Source: Prevotella jejuni
Lineage (GTDB): Bacteria; Bacteroidota; Bacteroidia; Bacteroidales; Bacteroidaceae
Direction: 5' to 3'
Length of the DNA: 64,000 bases
Assembly (NCBI RefSeq): GCF_900187995.1
Contig: NZ_FZNZ01000011.1
Location: forward strand, 1 to 64,000
Below, one piece after another: positions 42,723-51,716 of this stretch (the stretch's first letter is position 1; each line of letters opens with the position of its first letter). Position numbers and translations under genes: made by a program. The notes under the pieces are model-generated. The model ran no database searches and was not told where the DNA came from. It was given only the letters and a program-made list of their open reading frames with translations.

Positions 42723-44366
42723 TTATTTAGAAAAGAATCTTTTAATACTATTCCAAAGATTTGATGCTTTAGATTTAGTATTTGAGTATTTGTAAATCTG
42801 CGACCATCCGTAATATTCTGCATTTCGCGTAGACTTTCCCTCTACATCTATATTGTCAAGAGAATACCCGCGCTTATCCATATTATTTTTTGTTTGGTAA
42901 GCATCAAACGCAGCTCTAGCGATACTCCATGGAATACCATTTTTTGCAGCAACAATACCAGCAGCCATATTGCCAATATCACGTCCGGATGAATATAAGA
43001 TATACCCGAAACCATCTTTTCCTATTGGCACTCCTCTATATATGTAGGTTTGAGTGTTACTTATAACTTTATCCCCTCCATTAGTCACCTTAAAGTCATA
43101 TGGATGATTTGTTCGCGCATTATTCATGTAATCGCCTAATGTTACATTAGAACTTACAATCTTATTAAGGAAATTTATACCGCTTTTATCATTGGGATTA
43201 ATTTGAGCACCTATAGCCCACCCCCCTTTACCTTTATTGGCATCGGTATTATAAAAAGTTGTGGTAGAAGTAGAAATCCCTATCATTTCTCCTTTAATCG
43301 TATATTTTCCAGATTTATCTTTTGAGGCAATATAGATTCCTCTATTATTGTTGAGAATACCGCCAACAACAGTATAAGTACCTGTTTTGTTTTTAATCAC
43401 ATATGTTTCCTTACCATTAGGATCTATAAACTTTATAGGATTATCCATCGTATAACAATACCCTGTAACATTCGGGTATTTCTCCATTAGCGGATCTACC
43501 CCTAACCACATGGAAATTTTGGGATCCATGTACCTTGCACCATAATAGTACAAGCCTGTTTCTTCATCAAACTGTTTGCCATTGAACTTATACGGCAGGT
43601 CCTCACTGCTGCTGTGTTCATCAACGAGGAGTTCACCATATGGTAAGTAGACATCATACTGTGTAATGTTGGCTTTGTCATCGGTGATATAAGAAGTTGA
43701 GCCAAGATGGTCTGAATGGAAGAAGAAAGTTTCTTCTTTCGTCGTGTCATTGGGGATATAGCCGTAACCAGCCTGCGGGTCATCAGGATTGCTTGGGTCA
43801 TTCCAGCTTACAGGTGGACCGGGGTTGGTATTCGGTGTGGTGTTAGGGCGTGGAGTCTGAATCCAACCCTGTGGCACATCGTGGTTGCCAAGTTCTGTGA
43901 GGACAGAATTATAACCTACACCTGTGTTCTCCGGATCACCATACGCACCCTTCTCTGTCGGTACACCAGGGGCTACACCCACCTTCTTATAGTATGCTTC
44001 CTTCTGTGTCTGAATCTGATTCATACGCTCAGCATAGTCCTGCTGACCTGCTGTTACGTATGAGCCGTTACGTCCATAGACATTATTGAACAGACCTGTT
44101 CCTATCCTTGAAGCAACTCGTTTGTCACCAATGAAGTAATGCTTTGTAAAGCGATTCTTATTTACAGAGAGGATACTTGCAGGATAAAGCGTGAAGTTAT
44201 CCGTCTCGTGGAACGTGATGCCCTGTGGTGCACCGTTGATATACACACCCTCCATCGTACCGTAACTCTTCATGATACGCTCACCAGCAGCATTGTAGGT
44301 ATAGCGGTTGATGCCGTTGTTGTCTTTCAACACCATCAGGCGGTTCTCCTCCTCCCAGTATAGCAT
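42723..44366 (-). CDS. headless Rhs protein, cassette 2, with a distinct C-terminal toxin domain
   Basis: The 547-residue reading starts deep in the core (YWEEENRLMVLKDNNG), with an allele here that differs from the other copies (NNGINR in place of NGKTSR). It runs to the core end YMDPKISMWLGVDPLMEKY and DPNG, then a unique tail of about 210 residues. In the tail, ARTNHPYDFKV, SSGRDIGNMAAGIVAAKNG and DNIDVEGKSTRNAEYYGW are arranged much as in polymorphic toxin type 44 (Ntox44); this match is from memory and tentative. The immunity gene follows after 2 bases. No native start or signal is present. Confidence 0.8.
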   Translation of the reverse strand: MLYWEEENRLMVLKDNNGINRYTYNAAGERIMKSYGTMEGVYINGAPQGITFHETDNFTLYPASILSVNKNRFTKHYFIGDKRVASRIGTGLFNNVYGRNGSYVTAGQQDYAERMNQIQTQKEAYYKKVGVAPGVPTEKGAYGDPENTGVGYNSVLTELGNHDVPQGWIQTPRPNTTPNTNPGPPVSWNDPSNPDDPQAGYGYIPNDTTKEETFFFHSDHLGSTSYITDDKANITQYDVYLPYGELLVDEHSSSEDLPYKFNGKQFDEETGLYYYGARYMDPKISMWLGVDPLMEKYPNVTGYCYTMDNPIKFIDPNGKETYVIKNKTGTYTVVGGILNNNRGIYIASKDKSGKYTIKGEMIGISTSTTTFYNTDANKGKGGWAIGAQINPNDKSGINFLNKIVSSNVTLGDYMNNARTNHPYDFKVTNGGDKVISNTQTYIYRGVPIGKDGFGYILYSSGRDIGNMAAGIVAAKNGIPWSIARAAFDAYQTKNNMDKRGYSLDNIDVEGKSTRNAEYYGWSQIYKYSNTKSKASNLWNSIKRFFSK

Positions 44367-44397
44367 ATGATCATAAGATAAATATCTTTCTAATAGA

Positions 44398-44940
44398 TTA
44401 CATGCTATATTTATTTTTTAATTTATCGATTAAATTCCGATGAAAATTCTTAAGTAAAAAGTTTTTATATCTTATATTTTTTACCTTCTTTTTATCATTA
44501 CATAAAGTAATTAATGTAATGTGCGTTATTTTAATTTTTGAATTAAAAAATCCAATATAAATGTGATACTCAAAAGTACAACTCTGCCCTTTTTCAAACC
44601 ACAATTCAAATCCATTCCCATTTTCTTTAAGACTTTCGTTCCCATCAATATAACCATAAACGTCATTAGATATAACATTATCAAATCTATAAAAGTGAGA
44701 ATCACGCTTAATCAAAAGAATCCTATTTTCCCCTTTATCAACGTATTTTTCACAACCGTCAGCTGTCATACTATAAGGGCTAAATATAGCTATTTGGGTA
44801 TTCTGTCCATTTAAGGTAAGGCTATCAACAATAACATACCCTTGTGGAATTAAATATCCTTGCCATTTTCTTTGAGCTTTCCCATTTATACTAGGAGCTG
44901 AAAAAATAATAATGAATAAAATAAGAATAAACTTTTTCAT
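44398..44940 (-). CDS. candidate immunity protein of Rhs cassette 3 (secreted)
   Basis: The 180-residue protein has a signal peptide (MKKFILILFIIIF, ending near GKA) and a compact domain of about 155 residues without a recognised family. It starts 6 bases after the stop of Rhs cassette 3. The next Rhs core fragment begins only about 30 bases after its stop. Periplasmic location is inferred. Confidence 0.65.
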   Translation of the reverse strand: MKKFILILFIIIFSAPSINGKAQRKWQGYLIPQGYVIVDSLTLNGQNTQIAIFSPYSMTADGCEKYVDKGENRILLIKRDSHFYRFDNVISNDVYGYIDGNESLKENGNGFELWFEKGQSCTFEYHIYIGFFNSKIKITHITLITLCNDKKKVKNIRYKNFLLKNFHRNLIDKLKNKYSM

Positions 44941-44946
44941 ATAAAA

Positions 44947-47436
44947 TTATTTTTTATGCCAAAATATAGTTCTACCAAATGTACCTGTCGCTATTAGAGA
45001 GAATTTTGCTGTACTTTTGCCATCATGAATAAAAATTCCATTCCTCTCAAAAACGGGTGACACCTGCATCTTTGATTTTATCCTCTGTAAATAGCTTTCA
45101 TTTCGATAAACATAATCTTTTCTGATATTATCTGGTATTGTTATTTTATTATACTGTCTAAATTTTGGATGGCTAAGCCCTTTAGTTGCAAAATCTGTTC
45201 CGTCCCACAACGTTGCACCATGAGTTGGATCAATATCTGATTGTAATGCATCTATTATACCTGCTCTTGCAGTAGTTCTTGTAGAACTTGTAAGATAATC
45301 TTTATCATAAGCAACTCTTGCTGATGCAGGAGTAGTCGAATAATTTTGATCATTCAGTTGTTCATATAAAGAATGGTTCTTTACTCTAGGCCCTCCTTTT
45401 ACTCTTACATGTGCGTAATTCACATCTTTATCATCAACTGCATTATTAGCTGCATGTGCAATCCACAAGCTTTCATTTGGGGCATCACTCGATTCTACAT
45501 CTACAATATGAGCAGCAATATTAAACTGTTCATCTGTCATACCATTTCCATGATCAATTAACTGAGTCAATTTACCATCTCGTTCAATATATACAAGATT
45601 ATCTTTTCCTTCTTTCCTTAAGAATTTTCCTTGAGCATTGTATATAAACTTCTGACCATCAGGATCAAATAAATTTATTGGATTGTCTGCACAATAAACA
45701 TAAGAACCTATTTCTTTATACTTCTCTGCCAGCGGATCCACCCCATACCACAGACAGGTAACAGGGTTCAAGTACCTTGCACCATAGTAGTACAAGCCAG
45801 TTTCTGCATCCATCTCCTTGCCATTGAACTTATACGGCATATCCTCACTACTACTATGTTCATCAACAAGCAATTCACCGTACGGCAAATAAGCATCGTA
45901 CTGAGTGATATTGCCTTTACTGTCTGTGATATAACTTGTACTACCAAGGTGATCGCTGTGATAGAAGAAAGTCTCTTCCTTCGTTGTGTCATTGTCCACG
46001 TAGCCATAGCCAGGCTGTGGATTCTCTGGGTTCGTTGGATCGTTCCAGCTAATTGGAGCACCAGGCTCATTTCCTTCAGTAGTGTTGTGTTTCGGAGTCT
46101 GTATCCAGCCCTCTGGTACACTATGGTCGCCCAGCTCGGTAATCACAGTGTTATAGCCCACACCTGTATTTTCAGGATCCCCATACGCACCCTTCATTGT
46201 AGGTACACCAGGGGCAATGCCCTGCTGTTTATAGTATGTTTCTTTCTGCTTCTGAATCTGATTCATGCGTTCAGCGTAGTCCTGCTGACCAGCCGTTACA
46301 TATGAGCCATTACGCCCATAGACATTATTAAACAGACCTGTTCCTATTCTTGAAGCAACTCGTTTATCACCAAGGAAGTAATGTTTTGTAAAGCGATTCT
46401 TGTTTACAGAGAGGATACTTGCAGGATAAAGCGTGAAGTTATCCGTCTCGTGGAAGGTAATACCCTGCGGTGCACCGTTGATATACACACCCTCCATTGT
46501 TCCATAGCTCTTCATAATACGTTCACCAGCAGCGTTGTAAGTATAACGACTCGTCTTGCCGTTATCGCTTAAGACCATGAGTCGGTTGTCTTCATCCCAA
46601 TACATCTCACGGGTAGTATTCGCCGAATCGTTCGTTACTAATGTTGGATTACCGTTGGCATCATACGTGTAATGATCGTGACCAATCTGTGTTGGAGCTG
46701 TCGGGTGGTTATTGTCCTCGTACTTATAAGCAAAGTTATAAGACTTAGCAGTCGTCGTTGAGTCCACCTTCTGCACCTTAGTCAGCGGTTCACTCATCCG
46801 TCCGAACGACATCACCATATCATACGATGCATGCTTAGCCTTGCCGCTTGCATGAATAAGGCGGTTCAGCTCATCATACTCATACGTATGCGAACTCCTT
46901 CCTCCCAGCTTCGCCTTGTTGAGTTTTGTAAGCGACGTTGGGTTGGCAGCATTCGTGATACCGAGGATATTGTCCACAGCATCATAACGATACCTGTTTT
47001 CCATCACAGTCTGACCATCCGCTGTAAGGTTCATCGCCTGTAGACGTTCACGCTGCTTGTCGTAGGTATAGGTAGTCTCCGTGCCGTTACCGAGTTTCGT
47101 ATAGACCGTATGACCCTCTTTGTCGTAACCTATCCTATCAACAATAACGCTCTGACGTCCCTGTTTATTGCTCGTCATGCTCTCCACCTGTCCTGCAGCA
47201 TTGTAGTGATAAGTCACCACTTCACCATCAGGATAAGTCATCGTCTGCACACGGTTCCAACTATCATACGTAGCACCATAGACATAAGTCCTGATATCCG
47301 CCACGCTCGCCATGACCGTACGGACAGTCTTCGTCACCTCACCCTGTCGACCATAGTAATTGGCTTCACCGCCCGAAGCATTCTCTACAAGAGCAAGAAC
47401 AAAAGGGCAAAAATAATCTTCATTCCTTACTTTCAT
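44947..47436 (-). CDS. headless Rhs protein, cassette 3, hydrolase-like toxin tail
   Basis: The reading has 829 residues, but true Rhs homology begins near residue 17 (VENASGGEANYYGRQGEV); the first residues read an unrelated gene out of frame. The core is standard to about MNQIQ, then changes to a distinct allele (KQQGIAPGVPTMKG, NTTEGNEPGAPISW). After DPDGQK the tail of about 230 residues contains EQFNIAAHIVDVESSDAPN and LWIAHAANNAV, which faintly recall SleB-type cell-wall hydrolases; this is weak. The partner 44398-44940 has a signal peptide, which would fit a toxin acting on the cell wall. Confidence 0.78.
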   Translation of the reverse strand: MKVRNEDYFCPFVLALVENASGGEANYYGRQGEVTKTVRTVMASVADIRTYVYGATYDSWNRVQTMTYPDGEVVTYHYNAAGQVESMTSNKQGRQSVIVDRIGYDKEGHTVYTKLGNGTETTYTYDKQRERLQAMNLTADGQTVMENRYRYDAVDNILGITNAANPTSLTKLNKAKLGGRSSHTYEYDELNRLIHASGKAKHASYDMVMSFGRMSEPLTKVQKVDSTTTAKSYNFAYKYEDNNHPTAPTQIGHDHYTYDANGNPTLVTNDSANTTREMYWDEDNRLMVLSDNGKTSRYTYNAAGERIMKSYGTMEGVYINGAPQGITFHETDNFTLYPASILSVNKNRFTKHYFLGDKRVASRIGTGLFNNVYGRNGSYVTAGQQDYAERMNQIQKQKETYYKQQGIAPGVPTMKGAYGDPENTGVGYNTVITELGDHSVPEGWIQTPKHNTTEGNEPGAPISWNDPTNPENPQPGYGYVDNDTTKEETFFYHSDHLGSTSYITDSKGNITQYDAYLPYGELLVDEHSSSEDMPYKFNGKEMDAETGLYYYGARYLNPVTCLWYGVDPLAEKYKEIGSYVYCADNPINLFDPDGQKFIYNAQGKFLRKEGKDNLVYIERDGKLTQLIDHGNGMTDEQFNIAAHIVDVESSDAPNESLWIAHAANNAVDDKDVNYAHVRVKGGPRVKNHSLYEQLNDQNYSTTPASARVAYDKDYLTSSTRTTARAGIIDALQSDIDPTHGATLWDGTDFATKGLSHPKFRQYNKITIPDNIRKDYVYRNESYLQRIKSKMQVSPVFERNGIFIHDGKSTAKFSLIATGTFGRTIFWHKK

Positions 47437-47818
47437 GATAGCCTTTCATGTAGGATCTCATGCAAAGTACTGAGAGTAAGCCTAATGAAAGGATTCCCAA
47501 TCTAACATATATATCCTCTTTTTCATCATAAAAAAGTGTATCATTCCATTTATTATGGTATAAAATTTTATTTAGATTCCCTTCATTTATATCCTTCCTA
47601 CTTACAGTGACAGTATATTCCTTACCCATATAACGTACAATGATATAGGAAGTTATATTTATAGCACCACTATGTTCTGACACTATTTTATATGACTTAA
47701 TTGGACCCGATTTTATTGCTTGAGTATCGTAATAAACAACTATAATACTGTAGAATAAATATATAATACAGCCAGAGATCATCAATAGAAGATATCTACA
47801 AACTTGTTTGTATTCCAT
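47420..47818 (-). CDS. two-helix membrane protein, candidate immunity to the orphan toxin tail
   Basis: The 133-residue protein (ATG 47818, MEYKQVCRYLLLM) has one helix near 8-30 and a second near 105-122 around a soluble domain with NITSYIIVRYMGKEYTVTVS. It begins one base after the stop of the orphan tail gene (47820-48167), so the two are translationally coupled. A longer reading from 47869 would overlap that gene and is rejected. A full-length paralogue lies at 12411-12824. At its stop, ATGA overlaps the start of a further gene that is cut off after 12 codons by the next Rhs core. Confidence 0.68.
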   Translation of the reverse strand: MEYKQVCRYLLLMISGCIIYLFYSIIVVYYDTQAIKSGPIKSYKIVSEHSGAINITSYIIVRYMGKEYTVTVSRKDINEGNLNKILYHNKWNDTLFYDEKEDIYVRLGILSLGLLSVLCMRSYMKGYHESKE

Positions 47819-47819
47819 T

Positions 47820-48167
47820 TTATTGACCACCATAATCTTTAGGTAATTGTGATTGTACTTTCTTTCCAACTTCTTTTTTTACCGTCTCTACCCCTGTTGT
47901 AAATGAGACCAAAGTCCCATATAATGCTCTCGCTTCTCTCATTGCTGATTTAGCATTTCTAATTAATTTCATGTTAGGAGTTCTACGTGACTGTAATTTT
48001 TCTAATTTATGTAAAGCAACACTATAGTTATGCCTAGCCTCTGTTGTTGCCTTTTTTAGATAGCTTGACGGGAGGATATGTCCAACACCTTTGCTTATAA
48101 GAGTTTCTGCTATGATAGACTTCACAGACATTTCTTCTTTATTTATAACTCTCCCTGTCTTTATCAT
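47820..48167 (-). CDS. orphan Rhs-type toxin tail
   Basis: The 115-residue basic protein has no Rhs core in front of it; a stop codon lies directly before its ATG. GVGHILPSSYLKKATTEAR and RNAKSAMREARALYGTLVSF resemble the helical linker and end found in C-terminal tips of Bacteroidetes Rhs proteins (a resemblance from memory). Directly coupled to a membrane-protein gene of immunity type. I read it as a displaced tip, possibly truncated and inactive. Confidence 0.5.
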   Translation of the reverse strand: MIKTGRVINKEEMSVKSIIAETLISKGVGHILPSSYLKKATTEARHNYSVALHKLEKLQSRRTPNMKLIRNAKSAMREARALYGTLVSFTTGVETVKKEVGKKVQSQLPKDYGGQ

Positions 48168-48191
48168 CTAATAGAGGAAATCAAAACTTTA

Positions 48192-48233
48192 ACTTATCAA
48201 TGGAGCAATATATGCCATACTCCATTGATAAGT
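48192..48233. terminator. hairpin between cassette 4 and the orphan tail
   Basis: ACTTATCAATGGAG and CTCCATTGATAAGT form a perfect 14-bp stem with a 14-base loop. T-rich runs lie on both sides. It would end transcription after the immunity genes of cassette 4 and isolate the orphan tail. Confidence 0.65.
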
Positions 48234-48246
48234 ATTTTTTATTAAT

Positions 48247-48378
48247 TCACTTTCTTTGTCCAAAGCCTACCATTGCTCGTATCTGCTTTAGGAGTGTCCC
48301 GCCCTTATGAGAAGCATCGATAAAATGAATATAATATTCCTCATAACGCTTTATATTTGATGACCAATACGAATTCAT
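48247..48378 (-). CDS. small coupled ORF (43 residues)
   Basis: Its ATG (48376-48378) overlaps the TGA of the upstream candidate immunity gene as ATGA. It reads MNSYWSSNIKRYEEYYIHF, continues with a basic C-terminal part (IRAMVGFGQRK) and stops at 48247-48249, just before the hairpin at 48192. The coupling supports translation, but it may also be the 5' remnant of a longer lost gene. Confidence 0.4.
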   Translation of the reverse strand: MNSYWSSNIKRYEEYYIHFIDASHKGGTLLKQIRAMVGFGQRK

Positions 48379-48791
48379 TTTAATTTCTTCAACCAAAACA
48401 ATGTATCATCCCGTTTTAGATTTTTCCTCCAATCTCTTATATTGTTGCCTAATCCAAAGAGTAGAATAGCATCTTTATCATAAATATCATAGAGGATCAG
48501 ATTTGCTGCAAAATCGGTCTTCTTATCAGATAATAAGTGCCTCCACATTTCCTTTTTTATTTTCTTAACGATACTTTTCTGTTTATCTGTCAGCTTAACA
48601 CGCACTCTATAGCCCTTATTTATAATAGGAACACAGGTGTCACATGCGACTAAGAGGATATTATAATGAAGTTTATCATTCTTTATAAATGATAAGTTAT
48701 TCGATGAATATCTGTTATTTAACTGCTGATTATTACAGTTAGTTGTAATAACAAGCATTACGCCAATCAATAGTAAGCCAAATCTTTTCAT
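48375..48791 (-). CDS. candidate immunity lipoprotein of Rhs cassette 4
   Basis: The 138-residue protein begins MKRFGLLLIGVMLVITTNC, a likely lipoprotein signal with a slightly unusual lipobox. The rest is basic and has two Cys residues (CDTC) near residue 52. It starts 9 bases after the stop of Rhs cassette 4. No family is recognised. Confidence 0.6.
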   Translation of the reverse strand: MKRFGLLLIGVMLVITTNCNNQQLNNRYSSNNLSFIKNDKLHYNILLVACDTCVPIINKGYRVRVKLTDKQKSIVKKIKKEMWRHLLSDKKTDFAANLILYDIYDKDAILLFGLGNNIRDWRKNLKRDDTLFWLKKLK

Positions 48792-48800
48792 ATCTATTTT

Positions 48801-51095
48801 TTATCGTTTTCGTACTGCTTTACCTTGTTTGATATAATCTTTTCTGAGTGAGGTGTTGGGAGATAATATCTTCCGTAAGTTTATATTTTTATTTTTAGAA
48901 TAATTTTGAATTAAGGAATTAATTCTTTTATTTTCTTCTCCTGGATATTGAAACCCAATATCAGCCGCAACCTTTATTTGGTTTATCTGACCATCAAGTT
49001 CTATCTCCATTATCTTCTTAGCATAAACTTCTGGAGATATTTTCTTATTTGCAACATCATTTGTAGCTTTTGCAAGCTTAGCTTTATTTGCCCTATTAGT
49101 TAATTCGTGTGTTAATTTTATAACTTGGAATTTTACTCTTTTATCCTTCGTTATTTGGATATGCCCCGTAATAGGATCCGTACTAGTCTCATTTCCAAAG
49201 CGAATAACACTATTAATATTTGCTTTATTTACATTTGCAGCTTTCATTAAAGATGAGAATTTTTTACTATTTTTTGTACCATAATCTATTATTTGAATAA
49301 TTGTCGGTGGTACTTTGGATTGTCTCCCATCTGGGTCAATTAGGACAATAGGATTATTATGACAATAAATGTATGGACTGATTTCTGGATATTTCTCTAT
49401 CATAGGATCTACCCCCAACCACATGGAGATTTTTGGGTCCATATATCTGGCACCATAGTAATACAGTCCAGTTTCTTCATCCATCTCCTTACCATTGAAC
49501 TTATACGGTAGTTCTTCACTCGATGAGTGCTCGTCTACAAGGAGTTCGCCGTACGGCAGGTAGGCATCATACTGTGTGATGTTGGCTTTATCATCTGTGA
49601 TGTAAGACGTTGAACCGAGGTGGTCACTATGATAGAAGAAGGTCTCTTCCTTTGTGGTGTCGTTTGGAATATATCCATAACCTGCCTGTGGATCATCAGG
49701 GTTACTCGGGTCATTCCAGCTTACAGGTGGACCGGGGTTAGTATTCGGTGTGGTGTTGGGGCGTGGAGTCTGAATCCAACCCTGTGGCACATCGTGGTTG
49801 CCGAGTTCGGTGAGGACGGCATTATACCCTACACCCGTGTTCTCCGGATCACCATACGCACCCTTCTCTGTCGGTACACCAGGGGCTACACCCACCTTCT
49901 TATAATATGCTTCCTTCTGTGTCTGAATCTGATTCATACGTTCTGCATAGTCCTGCTGACCAGCCGTTACGTATGAACCGTTACGCCCATAGACGTTGTT
50001 AAACAGACCTGTTCCTATCCTTGAAGCAACTCGTTTGTCACCAAGGAAGTAATGCTTTGTGAAGCGATTCTTGTTGATGCTGATTATCGAAGCAGGGTAG
50101 AGCGTGAAGTTATCCGTCTCGTGGAAGGTAATACCCTGTGGCGCACCATTGATATACACACCTTCCATCGTACCGTAACTCTTCATGATACGCTCACCAG
50201 CAGCATTGTAAGTATAACGACTTGTCTTACCGTTGTCAGAGAGAACCATCAGACGGTTGTCTTCATCCCAGTACATCTCGCGGGTAGTGTTCGTTGAGTC
50301 GTTCGTTACCAGTGTTGGATTACCGTTGGCATCGTATGTGTAATGGTCGTGACCAATCTGCGTTGGAGCCGTCGGATGGTTACTGTCCTCATACTTATAA
50401 GCAAAGTTATAAGACTTCGCAGTTGTCGTTGAGTCCACTTTCTGAACCTTTGTCAGTGGTTCACTCATCCGTCCGAACGACATCACCATATCATACGATG
50501 CACGCTTAGCCTTACCGCTGGCATGAATAAGGCGGTTCAGCTCGTCATACTCATACGTATGCGAACTCCTTCCTCCCAGCTTCGCCTTGTTGAGTTTCGT
50601 CAGCGACGTTGGGTTGGCAGCATTCGTAATACCGAGGATATTATCCACAGCATCATAGCGATACTTGTTTTCCATCACAGTCTGACCATCCGCTGTAAGG
50701 TTCATCACCTGCAGACGTTCACGCTGCTTGTCATATGTATAGGTAGTCTCCGTGCCATTACCGAGCTTCGTATAGACCGTATGACCCTCCTTATCGTAAC
50801 CTATCCTGTCAACAATAACGCTCTGACGTCCCTGTTTATTGCTCGTCAGGCTCTCCACCTGTCCTGCCGCATTGTAGTGATAAGTCACCACTTCACCATC
50901 AGGATAAGTCATCGTCTGCACCCGGTTCCAACTGTCATAGGTGGCACCATAGACATAAGTCCTGATATCCGCCACACTCGCCATGACTGTACGGACGGTC
51001 TTCGTCACCTCACCCTGACGACCATAGTAATAGGCTTCACCGCCCGAAGCATCCTCCACGAGGGCAAGACGACCAGCACGATTATACTTAGTCAA
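48801..51095 (-). CDS. headless Rhs protein, cassette 4, HELTN-containing toxin tail
   Basis: The 764-residue reading begins at a TTG with TKYNRAGRLALVEDASGG and follows the full shared core, ending YMDPKISMWLGVDPMIEKY and DPDGRQ. The unique tail of about 180 residues has LTHELTNRANKAKL near residue 661-675 and a following Glu-rich helix (AKKIMEIELDGQINQIKVAA). The arrangement recalls zincin metallopeptidases, but the second His of HExxH is Asn here. Whether it is active cannot be told. Sequence upstream of the TTG is unrelated, so the head is missing. The lipoprotein partner follows after 9 bases. Confidence 0.78.
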   Translation of the reverse strand: MTKYNRAGRLALVEDASGGEAYYYGRQGEVTKTVRTVMASVADIRTYVYGATYDSWNRVQTMTYPDGEVVTYHYNAAGQVESLTSNKQGRQSVIVDRIGYDKEGHTVYTKLGNGTETTYTYDKQRERLQVMNLTADGQTVMENKYRYDAVDNILGITNAANPTSLTKLNKAKLGGRSSHTYEYDELNRLIHASGKAKRASYDMVMSFGRMSEPLTKVQKVDSTTTAKSYNFAYKYEDSNHPTAPTQIGHDHYTYDANGNPTLVTNDSTNTTREMYWDEDNRLMVLSDNGKTSRYTYNAAGERIMKSYGTMEGVYINGAPQGITFHETDNFTLYPASIISINKNRFTKHYFLGDKRVASRIGTGLFNNVYGRNGSYVTAGQQDYAERMNQIQTQKEAYYKKVGVAPGVPTEKGAYGDPENTGVGYNAVLTELGNHDVPQGWIQTPRPNTTPNTNPGPPVSWNDPSNPDDPQAGYGYIPNDTTKEETFFYHSDHLGSTSYITDDKANITQYDAYLPYGELLVDEHSSSEELPYKFNGKEMDEETGLYYYGARYMDPKISMWLGVDPMIEKYPEISPYIYCHNNPIVLIDPDGRQSKVPPTIIQIIDYGTKNSKKFSSLMKAANVNKANINSVIRFGNETSTDPITGHIQITKDKRVKFQVIKLTHELTNRANKAKLAKATNDVANKKISPEVYAKKIMEIELDGQINQIKVAADIGFQYPGEENKRINSLIQNYSKNKNINLRKILSPNTSLRKDYIKQGKAVRKR

Positions 51096-51152
51096 CCCTT
51101 AAAAACCTTATATATTTCTGATTTACAGTAAATTATATTTCAAATTATTTGT

Positions 51153-51716
51153 TTATATATTATATGTTAAGGTGGCTGTCTGGATTTTTCCCATTTTTTC
51201 GAATGTAAGCAAATAAATTCTCATATAAGGAAAGTCTTCAACATACCATGATTCAGAGTAGCTCATTCTTGTACTATCTGAATCAATATACGAAAAACCT
51301 ATTTTAGCTGCTTTTTGTTTCAATTCTTCTATATAAGTCTGATTGCCGATGAACACTATAGAGTCCATTAAACGTCCGAGTGATGGATCATCCAAAGTCT
51401 CTTTGAATATTATGCCAGTGGCATTCTCATTATCTATTTCGATGTGCCTTTCACCCTTATAAGTTAAGTCGTTGGAACCTATAAAATATCTATAATGGAT
51501 GTTCCCATATCTCAACATTAATTTGCAAGTGTCATTATAGCAAACCAAGAAGTTGGAGATGCTGTCTTCTACGTCTTTAGTAACGTTAAAGGCTTTTCTA
51601 TGGATATTTTGATAATATCCGAAAACTCGTAAGAAGTCAGCATGATGGTTTTCTTGGTTGCAACCAGTGAGATATACAACAAAAACTATAAAGAAGAATA
51701 ACTGTATTTTTCTCAT
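51153..51716 (-). CDS. candidate immunity lipoprotein of Rhs cassette 5
   Basis: The 187-residue protein has a clear lipoprotein signal (VYLTGC, Cys19). The domain of about 165 residues contains two Cys residues near 50-58 and ends in aromatic, beta-type sequence. Its ATG overlaps the TGA of the Rhs gene (ATGA, 51713-51716), so the toxin and this protein are coupled. A periplasmic, membrane-anchored inhibitor of the metalloprotease-like toxin is the simplest reading. Confidence 0.68.
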   Translation of the reverse strand: MRKIQLFFFIVFVVYLTGCNQENHHADFLRVFGYYQNIHRKAFNVTKDVEDSISNFLVCYNDTCKLMLRYGNIHYRYFIGSNDLTYKGERHIEIDNENATGIIFKETLDDPSLGRLMDSIVFIGNQTYIEELKQKAAKIGFSYIDSDSTRMSYSESWYVEDFPYMRIYLLTFEKMGKIQTATLTYNI

